From Bacillota bacterium (lineage in GTDB: Bacteria > Bacillota > UBA5301), in assembly GCA_017656135.1 (NCBI GenBank), contig JACDOJ010000003.1, forward strand, positions 1-64,000: 64,000 nucleotides of DNA, given 5' to 3'. The translations under genes and the position numbers were made by a program. Below, one piece after another: positions 52,917-62,179 of the stretch; positions within the stretch are counted from its first letter, which is position 1, and each line of letters starts with the position of its first letter. Below the pieces are notes generated by a model. That model ran no database searches. It had not been told where the DNA came from and worked only from the letters and a program-made list of their open reading frames with translations.

Positions 52917-54031
52917 GACAATTCCCCTTCCGTGTTCTCCAAATCTATCTCACTTAAGTTCTGGCTGTCAGTAGTATTTCCTGCTTCTTTGACTGCTTCA
53001 GTTTCAGAGAGTGCTTCAGGCTGTTCCGGTTGCTGTTCCGGCTGCTCCTGGCGGCGCAGATCCTGGATGGTGTAGTTGGTGTATTCAGTGAAGACCCTGG
53101 TCTGCACATTTGATCCCAGATCGGTGAGAACCTCTCCGTTGTGGAATACCTCCACACCGTCGGGGTTTCCGAAGCGAATCTGAATCCTTTGCTCGGCGGT
53201 AACCAGTTTGGACTCCCCGGCTTTCAGCACCCTGGTGAAGGTTAGCTCACCGTCCTGGTAAATCTCTAACCAGCAATCCTCCTTGGCGGTTATTCCCACA
53301 GCCACCGGCATTTGCGACTTATTGGTTTGTTCCAAGAGGGAAACTCCTTTGGCAGTGTCCTCTCCTTCGGCCACATTCTCTACCTGCTTTTTAACGGGTT
53401 CACTGGCGGCCGGGACCGGTGCCGGTACCTGGGTAGCCTCCTCCACCTGAGGAGCCCGGCTTTCCACCCCGCCACCGGCGGCGGTTTCCGTAACTTTAAG
53501 TGTACCACCCCCGGTTTCAGGTACCTCTATAATCTGTTCCGGTCCAGGAGCCTGGGCGCCGTTGGGCACCAAAAAGAAGTAAACCAAAGCAGCTCCTAAA
53601 ACCAGGAGGCTCAGAAAAATCAACCGCCGGTCCTGTTTGGTCTTATTCCTGAGATAACGCTCTTTGGCCGGCAGCATTATCGGGTTTTGAATCATCGTCC
53701 CCCTCACCTGAGCGGGCTCTCCCTGCTGCCTATCTTCCTCTTCACGTTTATTCTGGCTCCCGGCAACATCTTTATCCTCTGCCTCGGCTTGAGCCCGGAG
53801 CTTGTTGTACTCAGCCACCAGATCCCAGCCGTTCAGTCCCAGCGCCTCACCGTAACTGCGTAAAAAGCCTTTTAAGTAGACCTCTCCGGGCATGATGGAG
53901 TAGTCCCCATTTTCTAAGGCCTCTAGGTACCGGCGTCTGATATGAGTCCGCTGACAGATATCCTCCAAGGTGAGTCCTTGCCTCTCCCTTTCCTCCCTGA
54001 GACGTTCACCAAGCCTGTTGATGTTGAGCAC
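52904..54031 (-). CDS. rodZ: RodZ-like cytoskeletal membrane protein
   Basis: A 375-residue RodZ family protein that links MreB to the cell wall machinery. N-terminal HTH (about 7-75, LREERERQGLTLEDICQRTH), a single transmembrane helix (about 141-160), a Pro/Glu-rich linker, a DUF4115 beta domain (about 240-330) and an acidic Gln/Glu-rich tail. The only ordinary start after the in-frame TAG is GTG 54031, which lies inside the AGGAGGTG ribosome-binding site. An ATC at 54022-54020 lies eight bases after it, so the true start is unclear. Confidence 0.9.
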   Translation of the reverse strand: MLNINRLGERLREERERQGLTLEDICQRTHIRRRYLEALENGDYSIMPGEVYLKGFLRSYGEALGLNGWDLVAEYNKLRAQAEAEDKDVAGSQNKREEEDRQQGEPAQVRGTMIQNPIMLPAKERYLRNKTKQDRRLIFLSLLVLGAALVYFFLVPNGAQAPGPEQIIEVPETGGGTLKVTETAAGGGVESRAPQVEEATQVPAPVPAASEPVKKQVENVAEGEDTAKGVSLLEQTNKSQMPVAVGITAKEDCWLEIYQDGELTFTRVLKAGESKLVTAEQRIQIRFGNPDGVEVFHNGEVLTDLGSNVQTRVFTEYTNYTIQDLRRQEQPEQQPEQPEALSETEAVKEAGNTTDSQNLSEIDLENTEGELSWND

Positions 54032-54034
54032 CTC

Positions 54035-54808
54035 CTAACTGCAGTCAAAGGAATTACACGAGAGCGGTATCAACTCGTAGCTGATTTCATCCTCCAGGCG
54101 ATTCCGCACCTCGATAATCAGGTCCAAATCGGTATAATCCATGACCCCCTCCCGGACGAAGATATCCGGATGCTCGATAACCTTAGGCACTGGCAGTTTC
54201 AGCGCTTCGGCCACCAGTTCCCGGTGCTCGGGAAGGTGACGGCCCATAGATGTCACGGCATCTATGAGCAGGACTACATCTCCTCCTCTCTCCTCCTGGT
54301 CCAGACTGGTCCGCAGGACCTGGCGAAAGAGGGTGCCGCTCACCACTACCCACCGTTTGTTGGCGTAAACACAAGCTGCAATGGTCGCTTCTGTTTTGCC
54401 TACATTGGGAGAACCCCGGAGCCCGATGCTGACCGGGCCGTTTTCCCCAAGGTAAGCGGCCATGAAGTCGATCATCAAGTCCAAGTCTGTCCGTAAAAAC
54501 CGGTAAACAACCGGGTTTCCTTCCTCACAGGGAATAATCCTTCCGTGGCGTAAGGCAATCTGGTCGATGAAGGTCGGCTTGCGCAAGGCCGTTACCTCAA
54601 TGGCTTTGAAGTTGGCCAGCGCCCGCAGAAGCTGGTTGGCCTGTTCTTCATCACCTTGCAACAAAAAACCTCTGCGCTGATCGCCCAGACTGTTTACCGT
54701 CCGAATATTGATACCCAACATTCCGAAAAGAGTGGCTACATCTCCTAATAGCCCCCGCCTGTTCTCTTTGATGATGTATTCGAAATACCAGGTTTCACCG
54801 TCGCACAC
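54035..54808 (-). CDS. ymfK: YmfK-family protein (DUF3388)
   Basis: A 257-residue protein of the YmfK family, function unknown. The N-terminus (about 1-75) is ACT-like (EYIIKENRRGLLGDVATLFG, 20 residues). A P-loop-like GLRGSPNVGKTEATIA follows near residues 130-145, and a Walker B-like VVLLIDAV near 182-189, so nucleotide binding is likely. It overlaps the ftsK stop by one base (TAGTG) and precedes rodZ, the ftsK-ymfK-rodZ order of Bacillus. Confidence 0.85.
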   Translation of the reverse strand: MCDGETWYFEYIIKENRRGLLGDVATLFGMLGINIRTVNSLGDQRRGFLLQGDEEQANQLLRALANFKAIEVTALRKPTFIDQIALRHGRIIPCEEGNPVVYRFLRTDLDLMIDFMAAYLGENGPVSIGLRGSPNVGKTEATIAACVYANKRWVVVSGTLFRQVLRTSLDQEERGGDVVLLIDAVTSMGRHLPEHRELVAEALKLPVPKVIEHPDIFVREGVMDYTDLDLIIEVRNRLEDEISYELIPLSCNSFDCS

Positions 54809-57162
54809 TAGAGATCAACCTCATCAATCTGGTTCACCAGAACCTCTCTGGGTTTGCTCCCCTGGTAAGGACCGACAATGCCTTTCAGCTCCATCATATC
54901 CATAAGACGGGCGGCCCGGGAGTGGCCAATCCTGAACCTGCGCTGCAGTAAGGAGATGGATGCCTGTCCACTGTTGATTACCAGCCTGACCGCATCTTCG
55001 AAGAGCTCGTCGTCAGGCTCGTCAGCGGAGCTCTCTTCAAGGCCCTTGGGGGAAATCACCTTTTCGTACTCAGGCTTGCCCTGCTTCTTCCAGAAGTTGG
55101 CTACCGCCTCAATCTCTTTGTCTGAGATGAAGGCCCCTTGAACCCGCAGGGTCTTGGAGGAGCTGGGGGAAAGATAGAGCATGTCCCCTTTGCCGATGAG
55201 CCGTTCAGCGCCGCCGGTATCCAAGATGGTCCTAGAGTCCACCTGACTGGAGACGGCAAAGGCTATCCGGGCCGGTATGTTCGCTTTGATCAGGCCGGTG
55301 ATCACATCAACACTGGGCCTCTGGGTGGCAACCACCAAGTGGATACCGGCCGCCCTGGCCATCTGGGCCAAGCGGCAGATGGCATCCTCTACATCTGAGG
55401 AGGCCACCATCATCAAATCGGCCAGCTCATCAATGATAACTACCACGTAGGGCAGGGTCAGCTCCTCGTTTTTTTTCTCCGCGGCCTCGCTCCCATCTTC
55501 ACTGAGAGCGGGCCCTGCTGCCTTCTCCTTCTTTTTGGCTTCTATATACTCATTGTATTTCTCAATGTTGCGAACTCCTGCATTAGCGAAGAGCTCGTAT
55601 CTGTTCTCCATCTCCTCCACCACCCATTTCAGGGCAGCTGCAGCCTTTTTAGGATCGGTGATCACCGGTGAGAGGAGATGGGGGATGCCGTCATAAACCG
55701 CAAGCTCCACACGTTTAGGGTCCACCATCAGAATCCGGAGCTCATCCGGGCGCAACCGGTACAGGAGGCTGACAATGAAATTGTTGATGCAGACGCTCTT
55801 GCCGGACCCGGTAGCACCGGCTATCAAGAGGTGAGGCATGGTAGCCAGGTCGACCACCTGAGTCTCCCCGGCGACCCCCTTGCCCAGAACCAGGGGTAAT
55901 TTCAGTTTGGGGTTGTAAAAGTCAGCGGTGGAAATGACCTCTGAAATCCGGACCATCTCCTGTTTTTTATTGGGAACCTCAATGCCCACCGCCGCCTTCC
56001 CGGGAATGGGAGCTTCGATGCGGATATCTGCCGCTGCCAGGGAGAGGCAGATGTCGTCGGCCAAGTTAACAATCCTGCTGACCTTGATCCCCGGAGCGGG
56101 TTGAAGCTCATAGCGGGTGATCACTGGACCACAGTCAATATGGACCACCTTGGCCTCGATGCCGAAGTTAGCCAGGGTTTTTTCCAAGAGCTTGCCCATC
56201 TGGACCAGCTCGTTTTTGGCAGTCCGGCCCTCAGGTTTCTCCGGCGGCAGCAGCAGGTCCAACGGGGGAAGAGAGTACTCCTCCTCCCCGGTCTGCCGAG
56301 GTCTGGAATTAATCTCAACACTCTCCTCCGGCCCCTCGTAAGCGTTGATGGATATGGCCGGTTCGGTGGCAGCGGCCGCTTCTCTGCGGAGTTTAGCCTT
56401 CTCTTTGGCTTGCTCCTTGGACCGCCGTCTCCTGGTCTCAGCCACCTGGGGCTTGGCCGGATCCTCCACATCCCCAACCTCATGAGAGGCAAAAGCTGCG
56501 TCAATAAGGTTCTGGATGCTCTGAACCAGCCACCAAAATAGGTAGCCAATGCCGTAAACCAGGCCCCTGGCGAGTTTGTACCCAGCCACAAAACAGCGGC
56601 CGATGAACTGGCGCATAGGCTTGTCCAACGTGAGAATGAGTCCCACCAGAGTCAGCGCGCCCAGCACCACGTAGAGACCTACCACATCAAAAAGCCTCAG
56701 CCCCAAGAAGGTCAAAATCGCCCCGATGAGGCCTCCGCCGGTGAAGGTGCCTACAGGCAGGGAAACCTCCTGCCAGGAAAGGGGTATCACCTCCAGAGCC
56801 GCAACAGGCAGTATCTTAAGGTGAATGGCTGTTAAGAACACCAGGGTTAATAAAAAAAGCCCTAACCTTTTAGGAGTCATCTTCCAGGGGCGGCAGCGAA
56901 AGATTCGGAAGGCTTCAAAGAAAAAGAGAGAAACAACTAGCGAACCGCCGAAACCAAAGAGATAAGTGGTGATGGCGGCGATCCACCGGCCAACGATGCC
57001 GGTATCCAAGCCGCGGATGCTAATCAAGACGTAGACCAGAACACCGGCCAGAAGGACCCCCTTAACCTCCTGGACCAGCTTTGACGGCTGTTTGCCACCT
57101 CGCTCGCCCCGCTTGGCCCTGGGGCTTTTCTTAGTGGTTTTGGTCCGCTTTGCTCGTGCCAT
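54808..57162 (-). CDS. ftsK: FtsK/SpoIIIE DNA translocase
   Basis: Septal DNA pump that moves chromosomes at division or into the forespore. The 784-residue protein has four or five N-terminal transmembrane helices (about 30-190), a charged linker, a beta domain, the RecA-like motor with [20 protein letters not shown] and [12 protein letters not shown], and a C-terminal gamma winged helix ([17 protein letters not shown]) for KOPS-like DNA reading. Whether this is the sporulation (SpoIIIE) or vegetative copy cannot be told. It is 10 bases after pgeF. Confidence 0.95.
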   Translation of the reverse strand: MARAKRTKTTKKSPRAKRGERGGKQPSKLVQEVKGVLLAGVLVYVLISIRGLDTGIVGRWIAAITTYLFGFGGSLVVSLFFFEAFRIFRCRPWKMTPKRLGLFLLTLVFLTAIHLKILPVAALEVIPLSWQEVSLPVGTFTGGGLIGAILTFLGLRLFDVVGLYVVLGALTLVGLILTLDKPMRQFIGRCFVAGYKLARGLVYGIGYLFWWLVQSIQNLIDAAFASHEVGDVEDPAKPQVAETRRRRSKEQAKEKAKLRREAAAATEPAISINAYEGPEESVEINSRPRQTGEEEYSLPPLDLLLPPEKPEGRTAKNELVQMGKLLEKTLANFGIEAKVVHIDCGPVITRYELQPAPGIKVSRIVNLADDICLSLAAADIRIEAPIPGKAAVGIEVPNKKQEMVRISEVISTADFYNPKLKLPLVLGKGVAGETQVVDLATMPHLLIAGATGSGKSVCINNFIVSLLYRLRPDELRILMVDPKRVELAVYDGIPHLLSPVITDPKKAAAALKWVVEEMENRYELFANAGVRNIEKYNEYIEAKKKEKAAGPALSEDGSEAAEKKNEELTLPYVVVIIDELADLMMVASSDVEDAICRLAQMARAAGIHLVVATQRPSVDVITGLIKANIPARIAFAVSSQVDSRTILDTGGAERLIGKGDMLYLSPSSSKTLRVQGAFISDKEIEAVANFWKKQGKPEYEKVISPKGLEESSADEPDDELFEDAVRLVINSGQASISLLQRRFRIGHSRAARLMDMMELKGIVGPYQGSKPREVLVNQIDEVDL

Positions 57163-57172
57163 CTAAGTCAGT

Positions 57173-57958
57173 TCACTCCAATAAACCGATAACTGCAACC
57201 ATTCTGCCGGTCTTCCCCTGCTCTGCCCGGTAGGAAAAGAACCGGTCAGAGTTACAGGAAGTGCAGGCAGAGCTAACCAAGATATTCTTGGCAGGCACTC
57301 CAATTCCCTGCAAATTCAGGGAATTGGCCCGGTAGAGGTCGATATACTCTCGAGTTTGTTTTTTAACGACAAATCTGGAGTATTCTGCCGGCATCTCCTG
57401 GGCAAAACGCTCTAAAACCTCCTGGCCCACTTGAAAGCAACAGGGGCCTATTCCGGGGCCAAGAGCCACGCGACAGTCGGCCGGATCGGTACCGAAGACC
57501 TCAGACATGACCTTGAGTGTTTTGACCGGTAGTTTAAACAGGGTTCCCCGCCAACCGGCGTGGACGGCCCCAATTGCCCGCAGCCGTTCATCGAAAATGA
57601 GGATCGGCAAACAGTCGGCGGTCATTACGCACAGGGAGACCCCTGGGGTGTCGGAGACCATGGCATCAGTGCCCGGCAGGGCCGTAGACGGGTCGAGAGC
57701 CCCGGCTCCAGCCGTCGCTTCTGTCACTACCGCCACCCGGTCGCCGTGCACCTGGCTGGCCCAAGTAGACTTGGCGAGATCCAAACCCAGGTTGGCAAAG
57801 AAAAGCTTACGATTGGCTCGGACCAGCTCGGGATCATCCCCGACGTGAAAAGCCATGTTCAAAGCGGAAAAAGGAGGCCTGCTCCGACCTCCTTCTCTAG
57901 TACTGAAGGCATGTACCACCTTTTCGGCGGTGGTAAAATCAGGATACTGGATGATCAT
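57173..57958 (-). CDS. pgeF: Purine nucleoside phosphorylase-like laccase-domain protein (PgeF/YfiH)
   Basis: A 261-residue copper/zinc-binding PgeF family protein; relatives act as purine nucleosidases or edit cell-wall precursors. Metal motifs are SQVHGDR, MTADCLP and [13 protein letters not shown] lies near the end. Its ATG overlaps the nrdR stop by four bases. Exact role here is uncertain. Confidence 0.9.
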   Translation of the reverse strand: MIIQYPDFTTAEKVVHAFSTREGGRSRPPFSALNMAFHVGDDPELVRANRKLFFANLGLDLAKSTWASQVHGDRVAVVTEATAGAGALDPSTALPGTDAMVSDTPGVSLCVMTADCLPILIFDERLRAIGAVHAGWRGTLFKLPVKTLKVMSEVFGTDPADCRVALGPGIGPCCFQVGQEVLERFAQEMPAEYSRFVVKKQTREYIDLYRANSLNLQGIGVPAKNILVSSACTSCNSDRFFSYRAEQGKTGRMVAVIGLLE

Positions 57959-58413
57959 GCCGAACCTCCATCCAACAGCTGCTGAAGTTCTTCCATGAAC
58001 CGATTGATGTCTTTGAACTGGCGGTAAACTGAAGCAAAGCGAACGTAAGCCACCTGGTCCAACTTACGCAGCCGCTCCATGACCGCCTCGCCGATCACCG
58101 CCGAGCTGACCTCCCGGTATTCCCCGACGAGCTCTTGTTCGATCTCGTCAACCAGTTTTTCCAGTTCCGAAAGGGGAATCGAGCGTTTCTCACAGGCCTT
58201 GATCAGACCCAACAAGACCTTGTTCCGGTCAAAAGCCTCTCGCCGGGAGTCCTTCTTAATCACAATCAAAGGGAGTTTGTCCACCCGTTCGTATGTGGTA
58301 AACCGCTTGTTGCAGCTGGTACACTCCCTCCGCCGGCGTACTGATTCGCCTTCATCTGTAGTGCGGGAGTCCAGAACTCTGGTATCTGCTTGGCCGCAAT
58401 AAGGACACTTCAT
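57955..58413 (-). CDS. nrdR: Transcriptional repressor NrdR
   Basis: Repressor of ribonucleotide reductase genes. The 152-residue protein has the zinc ribbon [15 protein letters not shown] with CTSCNKRF, then an ATP-cone domain (about 49-140, [18 protein letters not shown]). Targets are not in the window. It lies between ylmC and pgeF, as in many Clostridia. Confidence 0.96.
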   Translation of the reverse strand: MKCPYCGQADTRVLDSRTTDEGESVRRRRECTSCNKRFTTYERVDKLPLIVIKKDSRREAFDRNKVLLGLIKACEKRSIPLSELEKLVDEIEQELVGEYREVSSAVIGEAVMERLRKLDQVAYVRFASVYRQFKDINRFMEELQQLLDGGSA

Positions 58414-58432
58414 CTGGGACCACCTGTTGTCG

Positions 58433-58717
58433 TCAGTATTCGCCGGGTTCTTTCAAGAAGTAGTGTGAGTTCTCCTTCTTAGCCAGGGATGGTAAGTCGA
58501 CTAGGATGACATCGGTACCAAAGCGCTGAACCTGCTCCCAGGGGATCACAATATTCTCCGACCTCAAAAGCCAGAAACTGCTCTTTCCTGGAACAATGAT
58601 GGACCGGATCCGGCCCGATTCCAGGTCCAGTTCAATATCTTCGATGAAACCCAGCCGCTTACCGTCTGCAAGATTGATAACTTCACGGAGTTTTAAATCT
58701 GATATTCGGGACAGCAA
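58433..58717 (-). CDS. ylmC: PRC-barrel protein YlmC/YmxH
   Basis: A 94-residue YlmC/YmxH family protein with a PRC-barrel fold, starting [20 protein letters not shown] and including [20 protein letters not shown]. Function unknown; conserved near sporulation sigma genes. TTG at 58717 lies eight bases after GGGAGG, while the GTG at 58726 sits inside that site. The ribosome-binding site is in the 3' arm of an 11-bp hairpin (58722-58771). Confidence 0.88.
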   Translation of the reverse strand: MLSRISDLKLREVINLADGKRLGFIEDIELDLESGRIRSIIVPGKSSFWLLRSENIVIPWEQVQRFGTDVILVDLPSLAKKENSHYFLKEPGEY

Positions 58718-58721
58718 AGCG

Positions 58722-58771
58722 GACACCTCCCGCCACTCTCAATATTTTATGTCAGGAGCACGGGAGGTGTC
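58722..58771 (-). promoter_or_regulatory. Hairpin that would sequester the ylmC ribosome-binding site
   Basis: A perfect 11-base inverted repeat, GACACCTCCCG and CGGGAGGTGTC, with a 28-base loop. On the ylmC mRNA the 3' arm contains the Shine-Dalgarno GGGAGG. No T-run follows, so it is not a terminator. No known riboswitch class was recognised in the loop. Confidence 0.65.
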
Positions 58772-58784
58772 ACACCAGCATAGA

Positions 58785-59429
58785 CTATTTTCCACGCAGA
58801 CCGGGAGTTACCACCGGAATCTGTCTGGTTTGGAAACCCCAAGGATTCTTCAGATCCACCGCCACCTCAGTCTTCCCGTTAGGGGACTCTTCCTTCTGAA
58901 GCCGCTCAGTAGCCAAGGGACCGGACATATTCAGGAAACAGAGCGGCGGGAAGAGGACGCACCACCAATTGTGGCCGCTGCCCTCTCCGATAGTGACCTT
59001 GAGGGTCGGATAGACCCCACCGGCCAAGACGAAATTGCCGTAGGCCTTGGGTGGAAAAGGATATTTCCCCAACTCCACCTGGACCGGGTAGTTCTCCCCG
59101 GCGGCCAGAATCCGCTGGGCAGCTGCTTTCTTCAGAACATCTAGATTGCTTTGGAGGATCTGCCAAGCGGTTTCGAAATCATGGGTGTCATCCAGGAGGG
59201 CGCCTGAGGCCTCCAAAATGGCATCCCTGACTCCCAGCTTCAATTGTTGATCAGTGCTGGAGTCGCTGTTGGCTACAACATGCAATCTGATCAAGTTATC
59301 TTTATTGAAGGCGATTTCCGCTTGTCCGCTATCAGTCCTAGTAAGGCCGATACCCACACTCACCACTAGGGTTATCAGGGAGAGAATCACCAGCCAGAGG
59401 GTAAACCTTTTGCTTCGTACTGCTAACAT
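58785..59429 (-). CDS. spoIIR: Stage II sporulation protein R
   Basis: Secreted forespore signal that activates SpoIIGA to process pro-sigmaE. The 214-residue protein has an N-terminal signal/anchor (about 8-29) and the SpoIIR hallmark LIRLHVVANSDSSTDQQLK (about 46-64), VRDAILE, and the C-terminal GHNWWCVLFPPLCFLN. GGAGGT eight bases before the ATG. Its 3' position next to sigG, sigE and spoIIGA puts most of the sigmaE activation circuit together. Confidence 0.95.
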   Translation of the reverse strand: MLAVRSKRFTLWLVILSLITLVVSVGIGLTRTDSGQAEIAFNKDNLIRLHVVANSDSSTDQQLKLGVRDAILEASGALLDDTHDFETAWQILQSNLDVLKKAAAQRILAAGENYPVQVELGKYPFPPKAYGNFVLAGGVYPTLKVTIGEGSGHNWWCVLFPPLCFLNMSGPLATERLQKEESPNGKTEVAVDLKNPWGFQTRQIPVVTPGLRGK

Positions 59430-59441
59430 AAATGGTACCTC

Positions 59442-60218
59442 CTAGTCTTGCGAAATGTACCTGCGTATGTGTTTGAGAGCTGCCTTTTCCAACCGCGATA
59501 CCTGAGCCTGAGAGATACCGATCTCCTCAGCGACCTCCATTTGGGTCCGCCCCTCATAGAACCGGAGAGTCAAGATGAGTTTCTCCCGTTCTGACAGGTG
59601 CTGCAGAGATTCCCGGATCGAGATACCCTCCAGCCACTTGCTGTCTTGATTCTTCTCGTCACCGATTTGATCTAGGACGAAGATGGGGTCCCCCCCGTCG
59701 TGGTACATCGGCTCAAAAAGGGAGATGGGCTCCTGGATGGCATCTAAGGCATAGACGATCTCTTCCTGAAGCATGTTCAGTTCAGCGGCAATCTCCGCTA
59801 CCGAAGGTTCCTTGCCGTTCTTTTGGACCAGGGTGTCCCGGACTTGCAGGGCCTTGTAAGCCACGTCCCGCAGGGAGCGACTGACCCTGATGGGATTATT
59901 ATCCCTGAGGTAGCGCCGGATTTCGCCGATAATCATCGGCACGGCGTAGGTGGAAAACTTGACATTTTGGGAGAGGTCGAAGTTGTCAATGGCCTTCATC
60001 AGGCCAATGCAACCTACCTGAAAAAGGTCGTCCACATACTCTCCCCGATTGTTAAATCGCTGAATAACGCTTAACACCAACCGCAAGTTTCCCTGGACCA
60101 GTTGTTCCCTAGCTGATTTATCCCCTTGACGCATTTGTCGTAAAAGCTCCCGCATCTTCTTGTTGGATAAGACAGGGAGCTTAGAGGTATTGACTCCGCA
60201 GATCTCGACTTTATTCAC
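59442..60218 (-). CDS. sigG: RNA polymerase sporulation sigma factor SigG
   Basis: Late forespore sigma factor, 258 residues. The N-terminal MNKVEICGVNTSKLPVLSN is the SigG pattern; region 2 has RGEYVDDLFQVGCIGLMKA and KFSTYAVPMIIGEIRRYLRD; region 4.2 has MEVAEEIGISQAQVSRLEK. The GTG at 60218 follows GGGGGGAT. A sigmaF-type promoter lies about 60 bases upstream, agreeing with forespore control in Bacillus. Upstream is an L,D-transpeptidase rather than sigE directly. Confidence 0.96.
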   Translation of the reverse strand: MNKVEICGVNTSKLPVLSNKKMRELLRQMRQGDKSAREQLVQGNLRLVLSVIQRFNNRGEYVDDLFQVGCIGLMKAIDNFDLSQNVKFSTYAVPMIIGEIRRYLRDNNPIRVSRSLRDVAYKALQVRDTLVQKNGKEPSVAEIAAELNMLQEEIVYALDAIQEPISLFEPMYHDGGDPIFVLDQIGDEKNQDSKWLEGISIRESLQHLSEREKLILTLRFYEGRTQMEVAEEIGISQAQVSRLEKAALKHIRRYISQD

Positions 60219-60276
60219 CGTAATCCCCCCGCAAATTAGCAAAAGAAAGAAATCATAGCCCGTATGCGACTCATTC

Positions 60277-60307
60277 ACATTATGGCCATGATTTTTGGTG
60301 GGTATAC
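60277..60307 (-). promoter_or_regulatory. Candidate sigmaF/sigmaG promoter of sigG
   Basis: On the minus strand GTATA (60307-60303) and GGCCATAATGT (60287-60277) with 15 bases between, matching GYATA-N15-GGNNANANTNT. In Bacillus sigG is transcribed by sigmaF and by itself. Confidence 0.6.
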
Positions 60308-60324
60308 ATCTAGGGAAGCTGGCT

Positions 60325-61368
60325 TTATTCAAAATAGAAGAGGCCCAAAGCATCCCAGGTGGCCGTATCTACCACTCCTGTAGGATTGAGACCGTGATCT
60401 TCCTGGAATTTTTTGACAGCCTGCTGGGTACCGAAACCGTAGATGCCGTCAACCCCGATGTCATAATAGCCCAACTGCTTGAGCCTCCTCTGAACCACCA
60501 TCACCGGACTGCCTTTAAGACCGCCCCGCTTAAGAAGCGGCCTGCCTCCTAACTCACCCCAAGGGCCTTTGGTAATGTAGACAGGAGTCCCCACCTTCAC
60601 CCACTCGAAGAGTTCCTCGACGTGACGGTTATGCATCCTGATGCAGCCGTGAGAAGCGAAGCTACCAATTGACCAGGGTTTGTTGGTGCCGTGAATCCCG
60701 TACTTGCCGAACTTGGTATCGAGCTGCATCCACCTGGTGCCAAAACCCTCTCCCCACCACTCTTTGGAGACGATGCGGAAGTAGCCCAGCGGGGTAGGAG
60801 TTTCCGGTTTGCCTACTGCCACCGGATAGACCTTATAGGGGGTTTCGTCAGAGTAGACAGTCAGCCTACGGGCGTAAATGTCTATCTTGATTCTAACCTT
60901 GCCAGGAGGCGGCAGGGTCTTCTCTCTGCCTACCGGCAGGCTGGCATCTGCCAGGCTGCGCCAGGTAGCAAGGTCAACTCTACTGTCGGCAGGCAGTCCG
61001 TGTTTACTTTTGTAGTTTTGTACAGCCGCGGCGGTCTGGGGGCCGAAAACACCGTCAATTCCCCCTTGATACTCGCCGAAAGACTGCAGCAATTTTTGGA
61101 GCTCTACCACTTCCGAACCTCGGAGCCATGGATCGGTATAATAAAGCAGCCGGTCACCTTCACAGTCACAAGGGTAACTGGTGATATACTCGGCTTTAGG
61201 CGGTGCTACAGGTGAAGGGCTACTGAAGGTGCTCGCGGCCCCAAGGTCTTTTGGTTCAGTCTCCACCACCTGTGGTAATTGATCATAAGGAGAACCAGGT
61301 AGGAGATAGAAGGCTGTGAGGACTCCAAATATAGCGAAGAAGGCAAAGATAGCCAGGTGTCGACTCAT
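60325..61368 (-). CDS. L,D-transpeptidase with two peptidoglycan-binding domains
   Basis: A 347-residue cell-wall enzyme making 3-3 cross-links or attaching proteins to the wall. N-terminal hydrophobic signal/anchor (about 4-23), a PG_binding_1 domain (about 80-140), the YkuD catalytic domain (about 157-270) with HGTNKPWSIGSFASHGCIRM (catalytic Cys242), and a second PG_binding_1 (about 290-345). It sits between sigE and sigG, separated from sigE by a terminator. A sigmaE-like promoter begins in that terminator. A spore-wall role is inferred from context only. Confidence 0.9.
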   Translation of the reverse strand: MSRHLAIFAFFAIFGVLTAFYLLPGSPYDQLPQVVETEPKDLGAASTFSSPSPVAPPKAEYITSYPCDCEGDRLLYYTDPWLRGSEVVELQKLLQSFGEYQGGIDGVFGPQTAAAVQNYKSKHGLPADSRVDLATWRSLADASLPVGREKTLPPPGKVRIKIDIYARRLTVYSDETPYKVYPVAVGKPETPTPLGYFRIVSKEWWGEGFGTRWMQLDTKFGKYGIHGTNKPWSIGSFASHGCIRMHNRHVEELFEWVKVGTPVYITKGPWGELGGRPLLKRGGLKGSPVMVVQRRLKQLGYYDIGVDGIYGFGTQQAVKKFQEDHGLNPTGVVDTATWDALGLFYFE

Positions 61369-61394
61369 TCTGCGCCCTCCTTAAACTCTCCGAT

Positions 61395-61423
61395 AAAAAA
61401 GGTAGGCCAAAAAAGCCTACCTT
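61395..61423 (-). terminator. Rho-independent terminator after sigE
   Basis: On the minus strand AAGGTAGGC (61423-61415) pairs with GCCTACCTT (61407-61399), then a run of T's. It separates sigE from the L,D-transpeptidase gene. Confidence 0.9.
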
Positions 61424-61452
61424 AGTGTAAACCAGCAGAAAGTATTATATAC
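61424..61452 (-). promoter_or_regulatory. Candidate sigmaE promoter of the L,D-transpeptidase gene
   Basis: On the minus strand GTATATA (61452-61446) and TTTACACT (61431-61424) with 14 bases between, 6/7 and 6/8 matches to GHATATT and CATACAHT. The start site would fall inside the sigE terminator stem, so transcripts from it would escape that terminator. Confidence 0.4.
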
Positions 61453-61456
61453 CCCG

Positions 61457-62179
61457 TCACTCCATGCGCTTGATCTCCTTCTGCAGCTTTTTGATGATCC
61501 GCTTTTCCAAGCGGGAGATGTAGGACTGAGAAATTCCTAAACAATCAGCTACCTCTTTCTGGGTCTTTTCCTTACCGTTCTTAAGGCCAAACCGGAGCTC
61601 CATGATGGTCTTCTCCCGGGAAGTCAGCTTATGCATAGCCATTTGTAAAAGGTTTCTGTTGACGTTTTCCTCGATGCCCTTGTAGACAATATCATTGTCG
61701 GTACCTAGTACATCTGAGAGCAGCAGTTCATTGCCGTCCCAATCCACGTTTAATGGTTCATCGAAGGAGATCTCCGTCTTGGTTTTACTGTTCCTCCTGA
61801 GGTACATCAGGATCTCGTTTTCGATGCACCGGGAAGCGTAGGTCGCCAGTTTAATTTTTTTCAGGGGATCAAAATTGTTGACCGCCTTGATCAAACCAAT
61901 GGTTCCGATGGAAACCAGGTCTTCGATGAGGATTCCCGTGTTCTCGAACTTCCGGGCAATGTAGACTACCAGGCGGAGATTGCGCTCAATAAGGGCGGTC
62001 TTGACGCTACTGTCGCCCTGGGCCAACCGATCCAAAAGCTCCTTCTCTTCCTCGGGGGAAAGGGGCGGCGGCAAGACCTCGCTGCTGCCCACATAAAAGA
62101 TTCTGCCCTTGGGGACCAACTTCAGTTTAATAAGCAAGTTTAACAGGTAAATCCGGAAGCGAAGCCAAAGTCTCCTCAC
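61457..62179 (-). CDS. sigE: RNA polymerase sporulation sigma factor SigE (pro-form)
   Basis: Early mother-cell sigma factor, 240 residues including an N-terminal hydrophobic pro-sequence (about 1-27) that SpoIIGA removes. Region 2: [20 protein letters not shown] and [20 protein letters not shown] (20 residues each); region 4: [23 protein letters not shown] overlaps the spoIIGA stop by four bases. A terminator follows. Confidence 0.97.
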   Translation of the reverse strand: MRRLWLRFRIYLLNLLIKLKLVPKGRIFYVGSSEVLPPPLSPEEEKELLDRLAQGDSSVKTALIERNLRLVVYIARKFENTGILIEDLVSIGTIGLIKAVNNFDPLKKIKLATYASRCIENEILMYLRRNSKTKTEISFDEPLNVDWDGNELLLSDVLGTDNDIVYKGIEENVNRNLLQMAMHKLTSREKTIMELRFGLKNGKEKTQKEVADCLGISQSYISRLEKRIIKKLQKEIKRME

